Positions 24,967 through 33,462 of a stretch of DNA of 58,869 nucleotides are shown here, piece after piece; position 1 is the stretch's first letter; each line of letters begins with the position of its first letter. This DNA is from Acidimicrobiia bacterium. Its GTDB lineage: Bacteria; Actinomycetota; Acidimicrobiia; Acidimicrobiales; Bin134. The stretch spans positions 1-58,869 of the forward strand of contig JAJDTA010000073.1 in the NCBI GenBank assembly GCA_022827405.1, read 5' to 3'. The notes under the pieces were generated by a model. The model was not told the origin of the DNA. It worked only from the letters and a program-made list of their open reading frames with translations, and searched no databases. The position numbers and the translations under genes are program-made.

Positions 24967-27167
24967 CAGCCGCCCTCGGTGCCCAGGAAGACCGCCCGAG
25001 CCAGATCGTCTCGTTCGGCCAGCTCCTGGGCCGGGCCCTCAAAGCGCACCTGCCCCTTTTCCAGGAACACGGCCCGGTCGGAGATGGCCAGCGCCACATT
25101 CAGCGACTGCTCCACGATGATCATGGTCTGGCCCTGGTCTTTGAGCTCCTCGACTGTCTCCAAGAGCGACTGCACCACCACTGGGGCCAATCCCAGCGAC
25201 AGCTCGTCGATCATCAGCACCTCGGGTTCGTGCAGCATCACCCGGGCCAGCGCCAGCATCTGCTGCTGGCCACCCGAGAGGTTTCCGGCCCGCTCGTTGG
25301 GCCGTTTGCCGAGGTCGGGGAACATTTCGAGCACCTTTTCGATGCGCCGGTCCCGGTCGCTGGCATCCCTGCGGTAGGCGTAGGCCCCCATAAGCAGGTT
25401 GTCGCGAATCGAGAGTTCGCTCCACACCCCGGCTCCGCCGGGCAGCATGTGCAGGCCCATGGCGGCCCGCTGCTCGGGGGTGGCATAGGTGATGGTTTGG
25501 CCATGCAGACGCACCACTCCCCGCTCCGGGGTGACCAGCCCGGTGATCACTTTGAGCGCGGTGGACTTCCCCGCACCGTTGGTGCCCAACAAAGCCAGCG
25601 TCTCCTGTTTGCGCACTTCGAATCCAAGATCGAAGAGAACCTGTACCTGTCCATAGCTGAAATCAACATCGACCAACTGGATGGCCGGGATGTCGTCGGG
25701 GTCGGTTTCAGCTTGGCGGCGCTCCTCGTTCTGTTCTTCCCGCAGCTCGCCGACCACCAGCGAGAGATCGCGCCGCAGCCGGCCGGCCCCTCGCAGCACG
25801 AAGTAGGCGCCGATAGGCATGGCTACCGCGGTGATGATGGTGATGGCGGTTTGCTCGCCCAATTCGTTTTGGAGGAAGCCGGCGATGATGCTGCCTCCCA
25901 CACCGCCCACCATGACCATGAAGAAGGTCAAGATGGCGGTGCCCATGCCCCGCAGCCGGTAGGGGAATACCGCTTGCATGGCGGGCTGCACCATGGCAAA
26001 GGCCCCACCCAGGAAGGTGGAGTTGATGGCGGACAGAATCATGAACAAGGCGAGATTGGGCATGGCGTACTGGATGGGAACCAGCACGCCGATGGGCAAC
26101 AAGAGGATGCCGATGAGCCGCACTGCCCGGTCGGGGTCCCTTCGGAAGGTGGCATCGAACCGGCGCCCGACAAACGGCAGGAGCAAGATCAGCCCGAACC
26201 CTGCGGGGGCAACCGCCAGGCCGCGCTCCAAGGCGTCGAGGCCGAATTCTTCCTCCAAGAAGAACGACTGAATCGAGCCGGCTGGGAAAAGGGCGAAGCC
26301 CATGGCGGCGAACGCGATGGTCATGTTGCGGATGGTGTCGATGTTCCAGATGCGGGTGAAGGCGGCCTCCACCGAGATAGGCATCTTTTTGTCTTGTTTC
26401 AGCCCGGCGCCCAGCACATGCTCTTGTTCCCATTGGCCACGGGGCGGCTCTCGCAAGAAGAAGGCCAAGAAGGCCAGGGCGGCAGTGGGCAGCCCCAGCA
26501 GATAGAAGGCCCAACGCCAGCCGTCGTCGCCGCCGATCCACACCGCGATGCCCCCGGCCAGGATGGGGCTGACTGCTGAGAAGACGCGCCCCACCCCGGC
26601 GTTGGTGGCGTACATGCGGCCCCGGGTCTGAAGCGGATAGGTGTCGGCCAGCATGCTGGGATGCACGGTGATGGTGTTGGCTTTGGACATGCCGGCGAAG
26701 AACCGCATGAAGAAGAACATCAGGGCGTTCACCGCCGCCCCCGACAGGGCGCTGAACGCGGCGAAGGCGCCGCTGGCGATGCCCACGATGGGACCGCGGC
26801 GGAAACGGTCGGCCAGCCAACCCATCGGCCCGGCGCCCAGCACGAAGAACATGAGCGACGCGGTGCTGATGGCAGTGATCGCCCCGTCGCTCACCCCGAA
26901 GCTCTCGCCAATGTCGGGGCCCAAGATGGCCACCGCACTGTTCTCCAGCTCGTCGAGGCTGTTCAGCGCCAGCAGCACGACGAAGGTCTGGAATCCGCCT
27001 TTGCGCAGGCCCTCCTTGAGGGTGGTCTGCTCGCCCCCCACCCCGGGCAACAAGTCGTCGGGAAACAGCACCTCGGCCTTCCGGGCGTCGCGCCGAGCAG
27101 CCTCGCCCTCGAGCACCGTTGTGGCCAGTGCGTCTATCGACTCGCCCTGGGCATGTTCCTCGGCCAA
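24966..27167 (-). CDS. MFS transporter-LivF ATPase fusion
   Basis: A 733-residue fusion. Residues about 45-485 form a major facilitator-type membrane domain (GFQTFVVLLALNSLDELENS, GWLADRFRRGP as the loop 2-3 motif, then about 12 hydrophobic segments). Residues about 494-733 form a LivF ATPase: Walker A GTNGAGKST at 528, signature LSGGQQQMLALARV at 630, Walker B VLMIDE at 650, and the LivF-type IVEQSLNVAL. MFS carriers normally use ion gradients and have no ATPase, so this architecture is unusual; a second copy is at 46433. The TTG start at 27167 has GGGGGGA shortly upstream. It is coupled to the LivHMG gene and should complete its motor. Confidence 0.92.
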   Translation of the reverse strand: MAEEHAQGESIDALATTVLEGEAARRDARKAEVLFPDDLLPGVGGEQTTLKEGLRKGGFQTFVVLLALNSLDELENSAVAILGPDIGESFGVSDGAITAISTASLMFFVLGAGPMGWLADRFRRGPIVGIASGAFAAFSALSGAAVNALMFFFMRFFAGMSKANTITVHPSMLADTYPLQTRGRMYATNAGVGRVFSAVSPILAGGIAVWIGGDDGWRWAFYLLGLPTAALAFLAFFLREPPRGQWEQEHVLGAGLKQDKKMPISVEAAFTRIWNIDTIRNMTIAFAAMGFALFPAGSIQSFFLEEEFGLDALERGLAVAPAGFGLILLLPFVGRRFDATFRRDPDRAVRLIGILLLPIGVLVPIQYAMPNLALFMILSAINSTFLGGAFAMVQPAMQAVFPYRLRGMGTAILTFFMVMVGGVGGSIIAGFLQNELGEQTAITIITAVAMPIGAYFVLRGAGRLRRDLSLVVGELREEQNEERRQAETDPDDIPAIQLVDVDFSYGQVQVLFDLGFEVRKQETLALLGTNGAGKSTALKVITGLVTPERGVVRLHGQTITYATPEQRAAMGLHMLPGGAGVWSELSIRDNLLMGAYAYRRDASDRDRRIEKVLEMFPDLGKRPNERAGNLSGGQQQMLALARVMLHEPEVLMIDELSLGLAPVVVQSLLETVEELKDQGQTMIIVEQSLNVALAISDRAVFLEKGQVRFEGPAQELAERDDLARAVFLGTEGG

Positions 27168-27265
27168 CGGTCCCCCCGAATTGAACAGGCTTATTCCGCC
27201 TGCGATGGCCCATGAGACTAGCGTGACCAGATCGACTCGATGCCAGAGCCAACCCAGGAGATGTG

Positions 27266-28843
27266 ATGAGCGGACCTTCCAACGTCGCGGTCGTTTTGCT
27301 GGATTCGCTGAATCGGCACATGTTGGGGAGCTACGGGGGCACCGAGTTCGAGACGCCGAACCTGGACCGGTTCGCCGCCGAGCGGGCTACTCGGTTCACC
27401 CGCCATGTGACTGGGTCGCTGCCGTGCATGCCGGCTCGCCACGACATTTTGTGCGGGGCGCTGGACTTCTTGTGGAAGCCGTGGGGGTCGATCGAGCTGT
27501 GGGAGGAGCCCATCACCCGGGTACTGCGCCATCAGGGGGTGACCACCGCGCTGGTCACCGATCATCCCCATCTGTTTGAGACCGGCGGGGAGAACTACCA
27601 CACCGACTTCCACTGCTGGGACTACTTGCGGGGCCATGAGGGCGATCCGTGGCGCACTTACTACGACCCCTCCTGGGCCGGAACTCCGACCATACCGGCC
27701 CGCAAGGGCGGCTGGTGGTGGGCCAAGATGTGGGGGATTGAGGACATCGATCGGGCCTACGACCGGTCGCGCACGTTCTTCCGGGCCGAGGAGGATTATC
27801 CCGGGCCGATGACGATGAGCGCGGCGGCCCGGTTCTTGGCCCAGGACACGCCCCATCACGACCGGTGGTTCATGTTCGTGGACGAGTTCGATCCCCACGA
27901 GCCGTTCGACACGCCGGCGCCGTGGGCCGGCCGCTATCACGACGAGCCGTGGGGGGACGAAGAGTGGATCATCTGGCCGCCCTACGTTGACGGGGGCATC
28001 GCCTCGGGCCACTTCTCGGAGAAGGAGGGCCGCCACGTGCGGGCCAACTACGGGGCCAAGCTGTCGATGATCGACCACTGGTTCGGTCAGATCCTCGACC
28101 GCTTCGACGAGCAGAACCTTTGGGATGACACCGCGCTGATCGTGTGTACTGACCACGGCCACTACCTGGGTGATGAGCGGGAGGGCCGCGATGTCTGGGG
28201 CAAGCCCGGCGTGCCCCAGTACGAGCCACTGGGCCACACTCCGCTGTTGATTTCCTGGCCGGGCAAGCCCGGGGGAGGAGCGTGCGAGGCGCTGACCACC
28301 AACGTGGACATCTTCGCCACCGTGGCCGACGTCTTCGATGCCGAGGTGATGCAGACAACCCACGGCCGTTCCATGGCCCCGCTGCTGAGCGGCGAGGCCG
28401 AGTCCATCAGAGAGTGGGCGCTGGGCGGTGTATTCGGCGGCTGGGTGCAGGTGACCGATGGCCAGCACAAGTACGCCCGAGGAGCGGAGGGCGAGAACTT
28501 CCCCATCTCCATGTGGTCCAACCGGTGGTCCACCATGCCGTTCGGCGACATCGGCATGCCCGGTCTGCCCCCGCCCGACCACCGGGCCTGGCTCGACAAC
28601 ATGCCGGGTTCGGAGGTTCCGGTGATCCGCCAGCCCTACGAGCCGGGTGACAGTCTCCCCCTGTGGATAGCGGTGAATGCCTGCAACGACCGCCACTTCC
28701 TGTTCGATCTCGACGTCGACCCCAACGAGCAGGAGAACCGCAGCCGCGAGCCATCGGCCGAAGAGATGATCGATCTGCTCCACACCGCGCTCAACGAGGT
28801 TGACGCTCCCGATGAGCAATACGCTCGTTTGGGGCTCAAATGA
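27266..28843 (+). CDS. sulfatase family protein (Cys-type)
   Basis: A 525-residue alkaline-phosphatase-fold sulfatase. The N-terminus has the first metal-binding strand VAVVLLDSLNRHMLGSYGG; the formylglycine motif is C54-M-P-A-R58; TDHGHYLGDE carries the second metal pair. No signal peptide is seen, so it may be cytosolic and act on imported sulfated compounds. The ATG at 27266 is chosen with AGGAG five bases upstream; a GTG one codon earlier is less well placed. It is divergent from the MFS-LivF gene across 98 bases and is followed by a branched-chain-type binding lipoprotein after 40 bases. The activating FGE or anSME is not in the window. A phosphodiesterase or phosphonate hydrolase activity is possible within this fold. 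Confidence 0.92.
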   Translation: MSGPSNVAVVLLDSLNRHMLGSYGGTEFETPNLDRFAAERATRFTRHVTGSLPCMPARHDILCGALDFLWKPWGSIELWEEPITRVLRHQGVTTALVTDHPHLFETGGENYHTDFHCWDYLRGHEGDPWRTYYDPSWAGTPTIPARKGGWWWAKMWGIEDIDRAYDRSRTFFRAEEDYPGPMTMSAAARFLAQDTPHHDRWFMFVDEFDPHEPFDTPAPWAGRYHDEPWGDEEWIIWPPYVDGGIASGHFSEKEGRHVRANYGAKLSMIDHWFGQILDRFDEQNLWDDTALIVCTDHGHYLGDEREGRDVWGKPGVPQYEPLGHTPLLISWPGKPGGGACEALTTNVDIFATVADVFDAEVMQTTHGRSMAPLLSGEAESIREWALGGVFGGWVQVTDGQHKYARGAEGENFPISMWSNRWSTMPFGDIGMPGLPPPDHRAWLDNMPGSEVPVIRQPYEPGDSLPLWIAVNACNDRHFLFDLDVDPNEQENRSREPSAEEMIDLLHTALNEVDAPDEQYARLGLK

Positions 28844-28883
28844 CGTGCCTACACCTATCCAGCCACAGCATGGGAGAAAGAAC

Positions 28884-30386
28884 ATGCCCGGCATGAACAG
28901 AGGTTCCAAGACCCTTAGGAAATGGTGGTGGCTGCTGGTCGCCGTGGCGTTGGTGGCCGCGGCCTGCGGCGGAAATGACGATGACAGGTCGGCCGACACC
29001 GCGGAGCCGGCCGCGGCCCAAGAGCAGACGGCTGTACCGGCTGAGGAAACCGCAGAGGAGCCCGCAGAGGAGCCCGCCGAGGTCCCCGCAGAGGAGCCTG
29101 CTGAGGAGCCCGCCGAACAACCGGCCGACGAGCCAGCCGAGGAGCCCGCCGAGGCTCCCGCAGAGCCGACACCAGCCCCCACGCCGGTGGAACTCATTGC
29201 CAGCTACCAGGGGGTAACGGAATCCGAGATCGCCATCGGCGTGGCCGCCATCGATCCGGTGCAGATCAATGAGATGTTCGGCATCGACATCGGCATCTTC
29301 CCGGTGCAGGACCTGTACGCCGCCCTGTCCGAAGACCTCAATGAGCGGGGCGGCATCCACGGCCGCAACGTTGTTGTCCATGTGGTTTCCTTCCTGCCCA
29401 TTGGAACCGCCGACAGCGAGCGGGTGTGTACCGAGTTGATCGAGGACAAGAGGGTGTTTGTGGTGATCGGCCAGTTCCTCGAAGACAACGCCCTGTGCAT
29501 TACCGAGCTGCACGGGCACCCCTACGTGGGCCACTTCGGGGAGAACACCGAGCGCCAGGAGCGGTCCAACGGCCTGTTCTTCGCCACTGAGATGAAGCAA
29601 ACCCGCCAAAGGGTCGGCGGGACAACCGAGATGATCCGGGCCGGCGATCTCGACGGATATCGCGTGGGCGTCTACTACGAGGCACCTCCCGACAAGGAGT
29701 ATGCCGATGCGGTGCAGCCATTGTTGGAAGAGGCGGGCATCAACGTCGTCGGTGTCTATTCCCCAGGTGCTCCCACCACTGACACAGTTCAGAACGAGCA
29801 GAATACCGATGCCATCTCCACTCGAATGGAGGCCGACGGGGTTGATCTGATCCTCAACCTCTCCAACGTGTACGGCATCATCGGGTCGGTACAGCGCATT
29901 GGCTGGGAGGTTCGCATTGCCCACACCAATGGACAGGCGGCCGACCGCTTGACCATCGCCGACGATCAAGGCCTTGAAGACGAGTACATGGCCCGCACCT
30001 TTGCCGTCACCACCAACAAGCCGACCAGCGAGGAAGCACTGGCCGATCCCGGCGTCCAGCAATGCCTGGCCACGTTTGAAGAGCGATCCAGCGACGAGCC
30101 CCTCGATACCACCAACGACGACATCGTCAACGGTGTGGTCAACCACTGCCGGACCTTCGCCCTCACCGTGAAGATCCTGGAGGCCGCCGGCGGCAACATC
30201 ACCCCGGAGACATTCAAGGCCGCGGCTGAGGCGCTCGGCACGTTCGACCTCCCCGCCATGATCGGGGCCAGCCTCTCGCCCGAGAAGCACTCAGCCGGGT
30301 CGCTGGTGCGCCGATACGAGTACTTCCCCGAAGTCAGAACCTACTTGCCGGTTGGCGATCCCATTCCGACCGAGCCCGTTGAGTAA
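28884..30386 (+). CDS. branched-chain-type ABC solute-binding lipoprotein (Peripla_BP_6)
   Basis: A 500-residue lipoprotein with lipobox LVAAAC (Cys28), then a long Glu-Pro-Ala repeat tether (to about residue 100) and a LivJ-like binding domain (SEIAIGVAAIDPVQ, LNERGGIHGRNVVVHVV, KRVFVVIGQF, GYRVGVYYEAPP). The ATG at 28884 follows GGGAGAAAG; longer in-frame starts overlap the sulfatase. The LivHMG and MFS-LivF genes on the other strand have no other nearby LivJ-type binding protein, so this is probably their partner. The gene is followed after 13 bases by the redoxin-like gene. Confidence 0.93.
   Translation: MPGMNRGSKTLRKWWWLLVAVALVAAACGGNDDDRSADTAEPAAAQEQTAVPAEETAEEPAEEPAEVPAEEPAEEPAEQPADEPAEEPAEAPAEPTPAPTPVELIASYQGVTESEIAIGVAAIDPVQINEMFGIDIGIFPVQDLYAALSEDLNERGGIHGRNVVVHVVSFLPIGTADSERVCTELIEDKRVFVVIGQFLEDNALCITELHGHPYVGHFGENTERQERSNGLFFATEMKQTRQRVGGTTEMIRAGDLDGYRVGVYYEAPPDKEYADAVQPLLEEAGINVVGVYSPGAPTTDTVQNEQNTDAISTRMEADGVDLILNLSNVYGIIGSVQRIGWEVRIAHTNGQAADRLTIADDQGLEDEYMARTFAVTTNKPTSEEALADPGVQQCLATFEERSSDEPLDTTNDDIVNGVVNHCRTFALTVKILEAAGGNITPETFKAAAEALGTFDLPAMIGASLSPEKHSAGSLVRRYEYFPEVRTYLPVGDPIPTEPVE
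29041..29172 (+). repeat. Glu-Pro-Ala codon repeat in lipoprotein tether
   Basis: Degenerate repeats of the 12-base type GAGCCCGCNGAG encode EEPAEEPAE-like stretches. They form a flexible acidic spacer between the lipid anchor and the binding domain and are prone to length change. Confidence 0.7.
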
Positions 30387-30399
30387 AGGAGTTCCCGTC

Positions 30400-31428
30400 A
30401 TGACAACGATCACCGTCCTCGGCGATGAGGTCGCCACCACCACCGGAGAGTGGGCTGATGGACGGCCGCTGATCGACCCGGAAAGGCTCGCTGCTGCGGT
30501 CGGCTGGACGCTGAAGCCAGAGGGGCTCTGCCGCGACGATCAGTGCGTGCTGGTGGGAGACGGCTCGGCCATCAAAGTGGGCGACAAGCTCGACCTGGCC
30601 GCGGTGGCCAATGCGGTGGACCAGCCCACCGTGGTTGACCCCGACGCCGGCATCGTAGTGCTGGGCCAGCCCAACGGCTCTCGCCGGGCAGCCCTGCAAG
30701 ATCGCCAAGCGCCCGACTTCACTCTCTCCGATCTCGACGGCACCAGCCACAGGCTGTCGGACTACGCCGGCAAAAAGCGCCTGCTGGTCGCCTTCTCCAG
30801 TTGGTGAGGATGCGCCTTCGACCTGCCCGGGTGGCAGGAACTGTACGACGAGTTGGCCGACGACGGCTTCCTGGTTGTGGCGGTGGCCATCGACGAAAAC
30901 ATCGACGAGGTGCGGAGCCTGGCCGAAAACATCACCTATCCGGTGCTCATGGATCCCGACCACATCCTCACCGAGCTGTACGCCATCAGCAATGTGCCCG
31001 CGGTGGTGTGGATCGACGAGGAGGGTCGCATTGCCCGACCCAACGCCTACGAGTTCGGGAGCGACCTGCTCAGCGAGTTCACCGGTCGAACTTGCGCGGG
31101 CCACTTCGACCAGATCCGAGAGTGGGTCCACAACGGGGCTGTCCCCGAAGATGCCAGCAGCCAGATCGCCGATCTCAGCGATGACGAGGTCGCTGCTCGG
31201 CTGCACTTCCGCCTGGCGGCCCACTTGCGCCGCAACGGCGACGAGGATGGCGCGGCCCGGCATTTTGAGGCGGCCGCCCAACTGGCGCCGCTGGACTTCA
31301 CCGTTGTCCGGGCCGCCATGCCGCTTCAGGGCGAGAGTCCCTTCGGCGAGGAGTTCTTCAAGATTCTGGCGGAGTATGAAGCTGCTGGAACCCCGTTTCA
31401 CGGCATCATTCCGGCCAGCGAGGCTTGA
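30400..31428 (+). CDS. TlpA/redoxin-like protein, probable selenoprotein (in-frame TGA = Sec136)
   Basis: Read through the TGA at 30805-30807, the gene encodes 342 residues. Residues 1-105 are an unassigned domain (EGLCRDDQCVLVGDG). Residues about 108-235 are a TlpA/AhpC-type thioredoxin fold: APDFTLSDLDG, LSDYAGKKRLLVAFSSW, then TGA, then GCAFDLPGWQELYDELADDG, and the cis-Pro strand NVPAVVWIDEEGRIA. The TGA stands where the family has the first redox Cys after Trp, giving W-U-G-C. Reading frame and codon use continue unchanged after it, and a stem-loop of the bacterial SECIS kind follows. A helical, TPR-like tail ends the protein. AAGGAG precedes the ATG. A truncating mutation is the alternative. 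The stop overlaps the next start. Confidence 0.75.
30808..30838 (+). promoter_or_regulatory. putative bacterial SECIS element
   Basis: Immediately after the in-frame TGA, CCTGCC (30822-30827) and GGCAGG (30833-30838) form a perfect 6-bp stem with a five-base loop CGGGT. The loop lies 20-24 bases after the TGA and has G at its second position, which fits the known bacterial SECIS pattern (GC-rich apical stem, small G-containing loop, 16-37 bases from UGA). The stem bases are also coding. Confidence 0.6.
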
Positions 31429-32990
31429 TGATCGTCCACTCCAGCCCGTTGCCCGATGAGCCGCTGAGCTCGCGGCCAGTGTCCGGGTTCGTGCTGGAAC
31501 GGGCCGGGGAACTGGCCGACAAGGAGGCGGTGATCGACGGGCCGGGGGAGTGGTCGCTCACGTTCGGCCAGCTTGAGCAGGCGGTTTACTCCCTGGCTGG
31601 GGGACTGGCCGCCGACGGGTTTCAGCGGGGAGACGTGGTCGCGCTTATCGCGCCCAATTCCCCGTGGTATCCGGTGGTGTTCCACGCGGTGGCCGTCGCA
31701 GGAGGGGCGGTCACCACGGTCAATCCCACCTACGGAGCAGAGGAGATCGCCTTTCAGCTCACCGACTCGCAGGCGAGGAGGGTTTTCGCCGCTGGTGGGT
31801 TTGCCGCTCAGACCCGCGAGGCCATGGACCAGGCCGGTGTGGCGGGTGATTTGGTGGTGATCGACAGCGACAGCCCGACCGAGGGCGTTCCCATGCAGTC
31901 GCTGATGGGAGACCCGATCGCCCAGGTTGACGTAGATCCCCACGACGACGTGGTGGTCCTGCCCTACTCCTCGGGCACCACCGGGTTGCCCAAGGGGGTA
32001 ATGCTCACCCATGCCAATCTGGTGAACAACATCGAGCAGTGCGCCTCGTCGGTGGCGTCCCAGGCCAGCGATGTGGTGTTGGCAGTGCTGCCGTTCTTCC
32101 ACATCTACGGCATGCAAGTGGTAATGAACGATCAACTGCACCACGGGGCCACGCTGGTGACCATGCCCCGGTTCGACTTGGCTCAGGCGCTGTCGTTGAT
32201 CGAGCGCCATCAGGTGACCCGGTTCTTCGCCGTTCCCCCCATTGTGCTGGCCCTGGCCAAGCACCCGGCAGTGGCTGATTTTGATTTGTCGTCGCTGCGC
32301 CAGGTGCTGTCGGGAGCGGCGCCGCTGGGGGCCGAAGTAGCCGAGGAGGCATCGGCCCGAATCGGCTGCGAGGTGGTGCAGGGCTATGGAATGACCGAGC
32401 TCAGCCCGATCTCCCACGCCACCCCGCCGGGCAACTACAAGCCCGGTTCGGTGGGGCTGACGGCGGCTAACTCAGAGATCAGGATCGTGGACCCCAATTC
32501 CGGCCAGGATCTTCCGGCCGGTCCCGAGGGGGAATTGTGGATTCGCGGCCCCCAGGTAATGAAGGGCTACCTCAACAACCCAGAGGCCACCGCCGAGACC
32601 ATCGACCCCGACGGCTGGCTCCACACCGGCGACATCGCCCGGGTTGATGATGACGGCCATGTCTACGTCGTCGACCGGCTGAAGGAGCTCATCAAGGTGA
32701 AGGGATTCCAAGTGGCCCCCGCCGAGTTGGAGGCCCTGCTGGTGGACCATCCGCAGATCACCGATGCCGCGGTGGTCGGTCGAACCGACGACGAGAGCGG
32801 GGAAGTGCCGCTGGCGTTCGTGGTGGCCGTGGCTGATTCCGGCCTTGATGAGGAGGCGGTCAAGGCCTTCGTGGCTAGCCATGTGGCCACCTATAAGCAC
32901 TTGGGTGAGGTGCGGTTTGCCGAGGCCATTCCCAAGTCGGCTTCGGGCAAGATCCTCCGCCGGGAACTGAGAGAGCTGATCGGTGGCTGA
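31428..32990 (+). CDS. AMP-forming acyl-CoA synthetase (4-coumarate-CoA ligase-like)
   Basis: A 520-residue ANL-superfamily ligase. The P-loop is YSSGTTGLPKGVMLTH, the adenine-binding segment GYGMTELSPIS, the hinge region GWLHTGDIA with DRLKELIKVKGFQV, and the C-terminal catalytic Lys is in PKSASGKILRREL. It activates a carboxylic acid, likely an aryl or fatty acid, to its CoA ester through an acyl adenylate. The ATG overlaps the stop of the upstream gene (TGATG). It supplies CoA esters for the beta-oxidation-like enzymes encoded nearby, such as the enoyl-CoA hydratase at 33463. Confidence 0.95.
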   Translation: MIVHSSPLPDEPLSSRPVSGFVLERAGELADKEAVIDGPGEWSLTFGQLEQAVYSLAGGLAADGFQRGDVVALIAPNSPWYPVVFHAVAVAGGAVTTVNPTYGAEEIAFQLTDSQARRVFAAGGFAAQTREAMDQAGVAGDLVVIDSDSPTEGVPMQSLMGDPIAQVDVDPHDDVVVLPYSSGTTGLPKGVMLTHANLVNNIEQCASSVASQASDVVLAVLPFFHIYGMQVVMNDQLHHGATLVTMPRFDLAQALSLIERHQVTRFFAVPPIVLALAKHPAVADFDLSSLRQVLSGAAPLGAEVAEEASARIGCEVVQGYGMTELSPISHATPPGNYKPGSVGLTAANSEIRIVDPNSGQDLPAGPEGELWIRGPQVMKGYLNNPEATAETIDPDGWLHTGDIARVDDDGHVYVVDRLKELIKVKGFQVAPAELEALLVDHPQITDAAVVGRTDDESGEVPLAFVVAVADSGLDEEAVKAFVASHVATYKHLGEVRFAEAIPKSASGKILRRELRELIGG

Positions 32991-33450
32991 GAAGAAGAGG
33001 CCCACGGTGCGGATGTCGTCTGAGGAGTGCTGGGAGATGCTGGAGACCTCGGTGAACGGCACTCTGACCACACTGCGGGCCAACGGCCAGCCGATCTCCC
33101 TTCCTGTCTGGTACGTGGTGCTGGATCAGAAGATCTACATGGTGACTCGGGGCAAGAAGGTGATACGGGTGCGCAATGACCAGCGCTGTTCCTTCTTGGT
33201 GGAATCGGGCGAGAGGTGGGCCGAGCTGCGGGCGGTGCATGTGGAGTGCGTCGGCCGGGTGATCAAGCCCTCAGAGGAATTGGCCCAGCGGATCGCCCGG
33301 GCTCTGGACGAGAAGTATGCCCCCTACCGAACCGCCCGCGACGTGATGCCCCAGCAAACCCAGGACTATTACGAAAGAAACCTCAACGCCACCCTCGAGC
33401 TCACCCCGGTGGGCAAGATGCTCAACTGGGACAACAGCAAGCTCTTCTGA
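32983..33450 (+). CDS. PPOX-class FMN/F420-binding split-barrel protein
   Basis: A 155-residue pyridoxamine-5'-phosphate-oxidase-fold protein. The pattern NGTLTTLRANGQPISLPVWYVVLDQKIYMVT followed by KKVIRVRNDQRCSFLVE is characteristic of actinobacterial PPOX/F420-dependent families. Such proteins reduce or oxidise flavin- or F420-linked substrates; the substrate here is unknown. The GTG start overlaps the end of the ligase gene by eight bases. The gene ends the plus-strand unit and converges on the enoyl-CoA hydratase with 12 bases between. Confidence 0.87.
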   Translation: MAEKKRPTVRMSSEECWEMLETSVNGTLTTLRANGQPISLPVWYVVLDQKIYMVTRGKKVIRVRNDQRCSFLVESGERWAELRAVHVECVGRVIKPSEELAQRIARALDEKYAPYRTARDVMPQQTQDYYERNLNATLELTPVGKMLNWDNSKLF

Positions 33451-33462
33451 TCAGAATCGCCC

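Noticed and set aside
22075-25099. A second long minus-strand frame overlapping the LivHMG gene
   Set aside because: It is an Arg/Gly/Pro-rich shadow of the LivHMG frame, lacking membrane segments or ATPase motifs.
27168-27265. Inverted repeat CAGGC/GCCTG in the divergent MFS-LivF/sulfatase promoter region
   Set aside because: Five-base arms with a seven-base centre are expected by chance in DNA this GC-rich; the region certainly holds two promoters but no box could be chosen with confidence.
27218-29197. A 659-codon open frame on the minus strand opposite the sulfatase and lipoprotein genes
   Set aside because: It is the reverse reading of two well-recognised plus-strand genes; its start is a run of Ser-Ala-Gly repeats that merely mirror the Glu-Pro-Ala repeats, with no protein family features.
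30808-31428. A separate redoxin gene starting downstream of the TGA (for example at a TTG near 30853)
   Set aside because: It would lack the first beta strands and the redox site of the fold and has no ribosome-binding site; read-through as selenocysteine explains the arrangement better.
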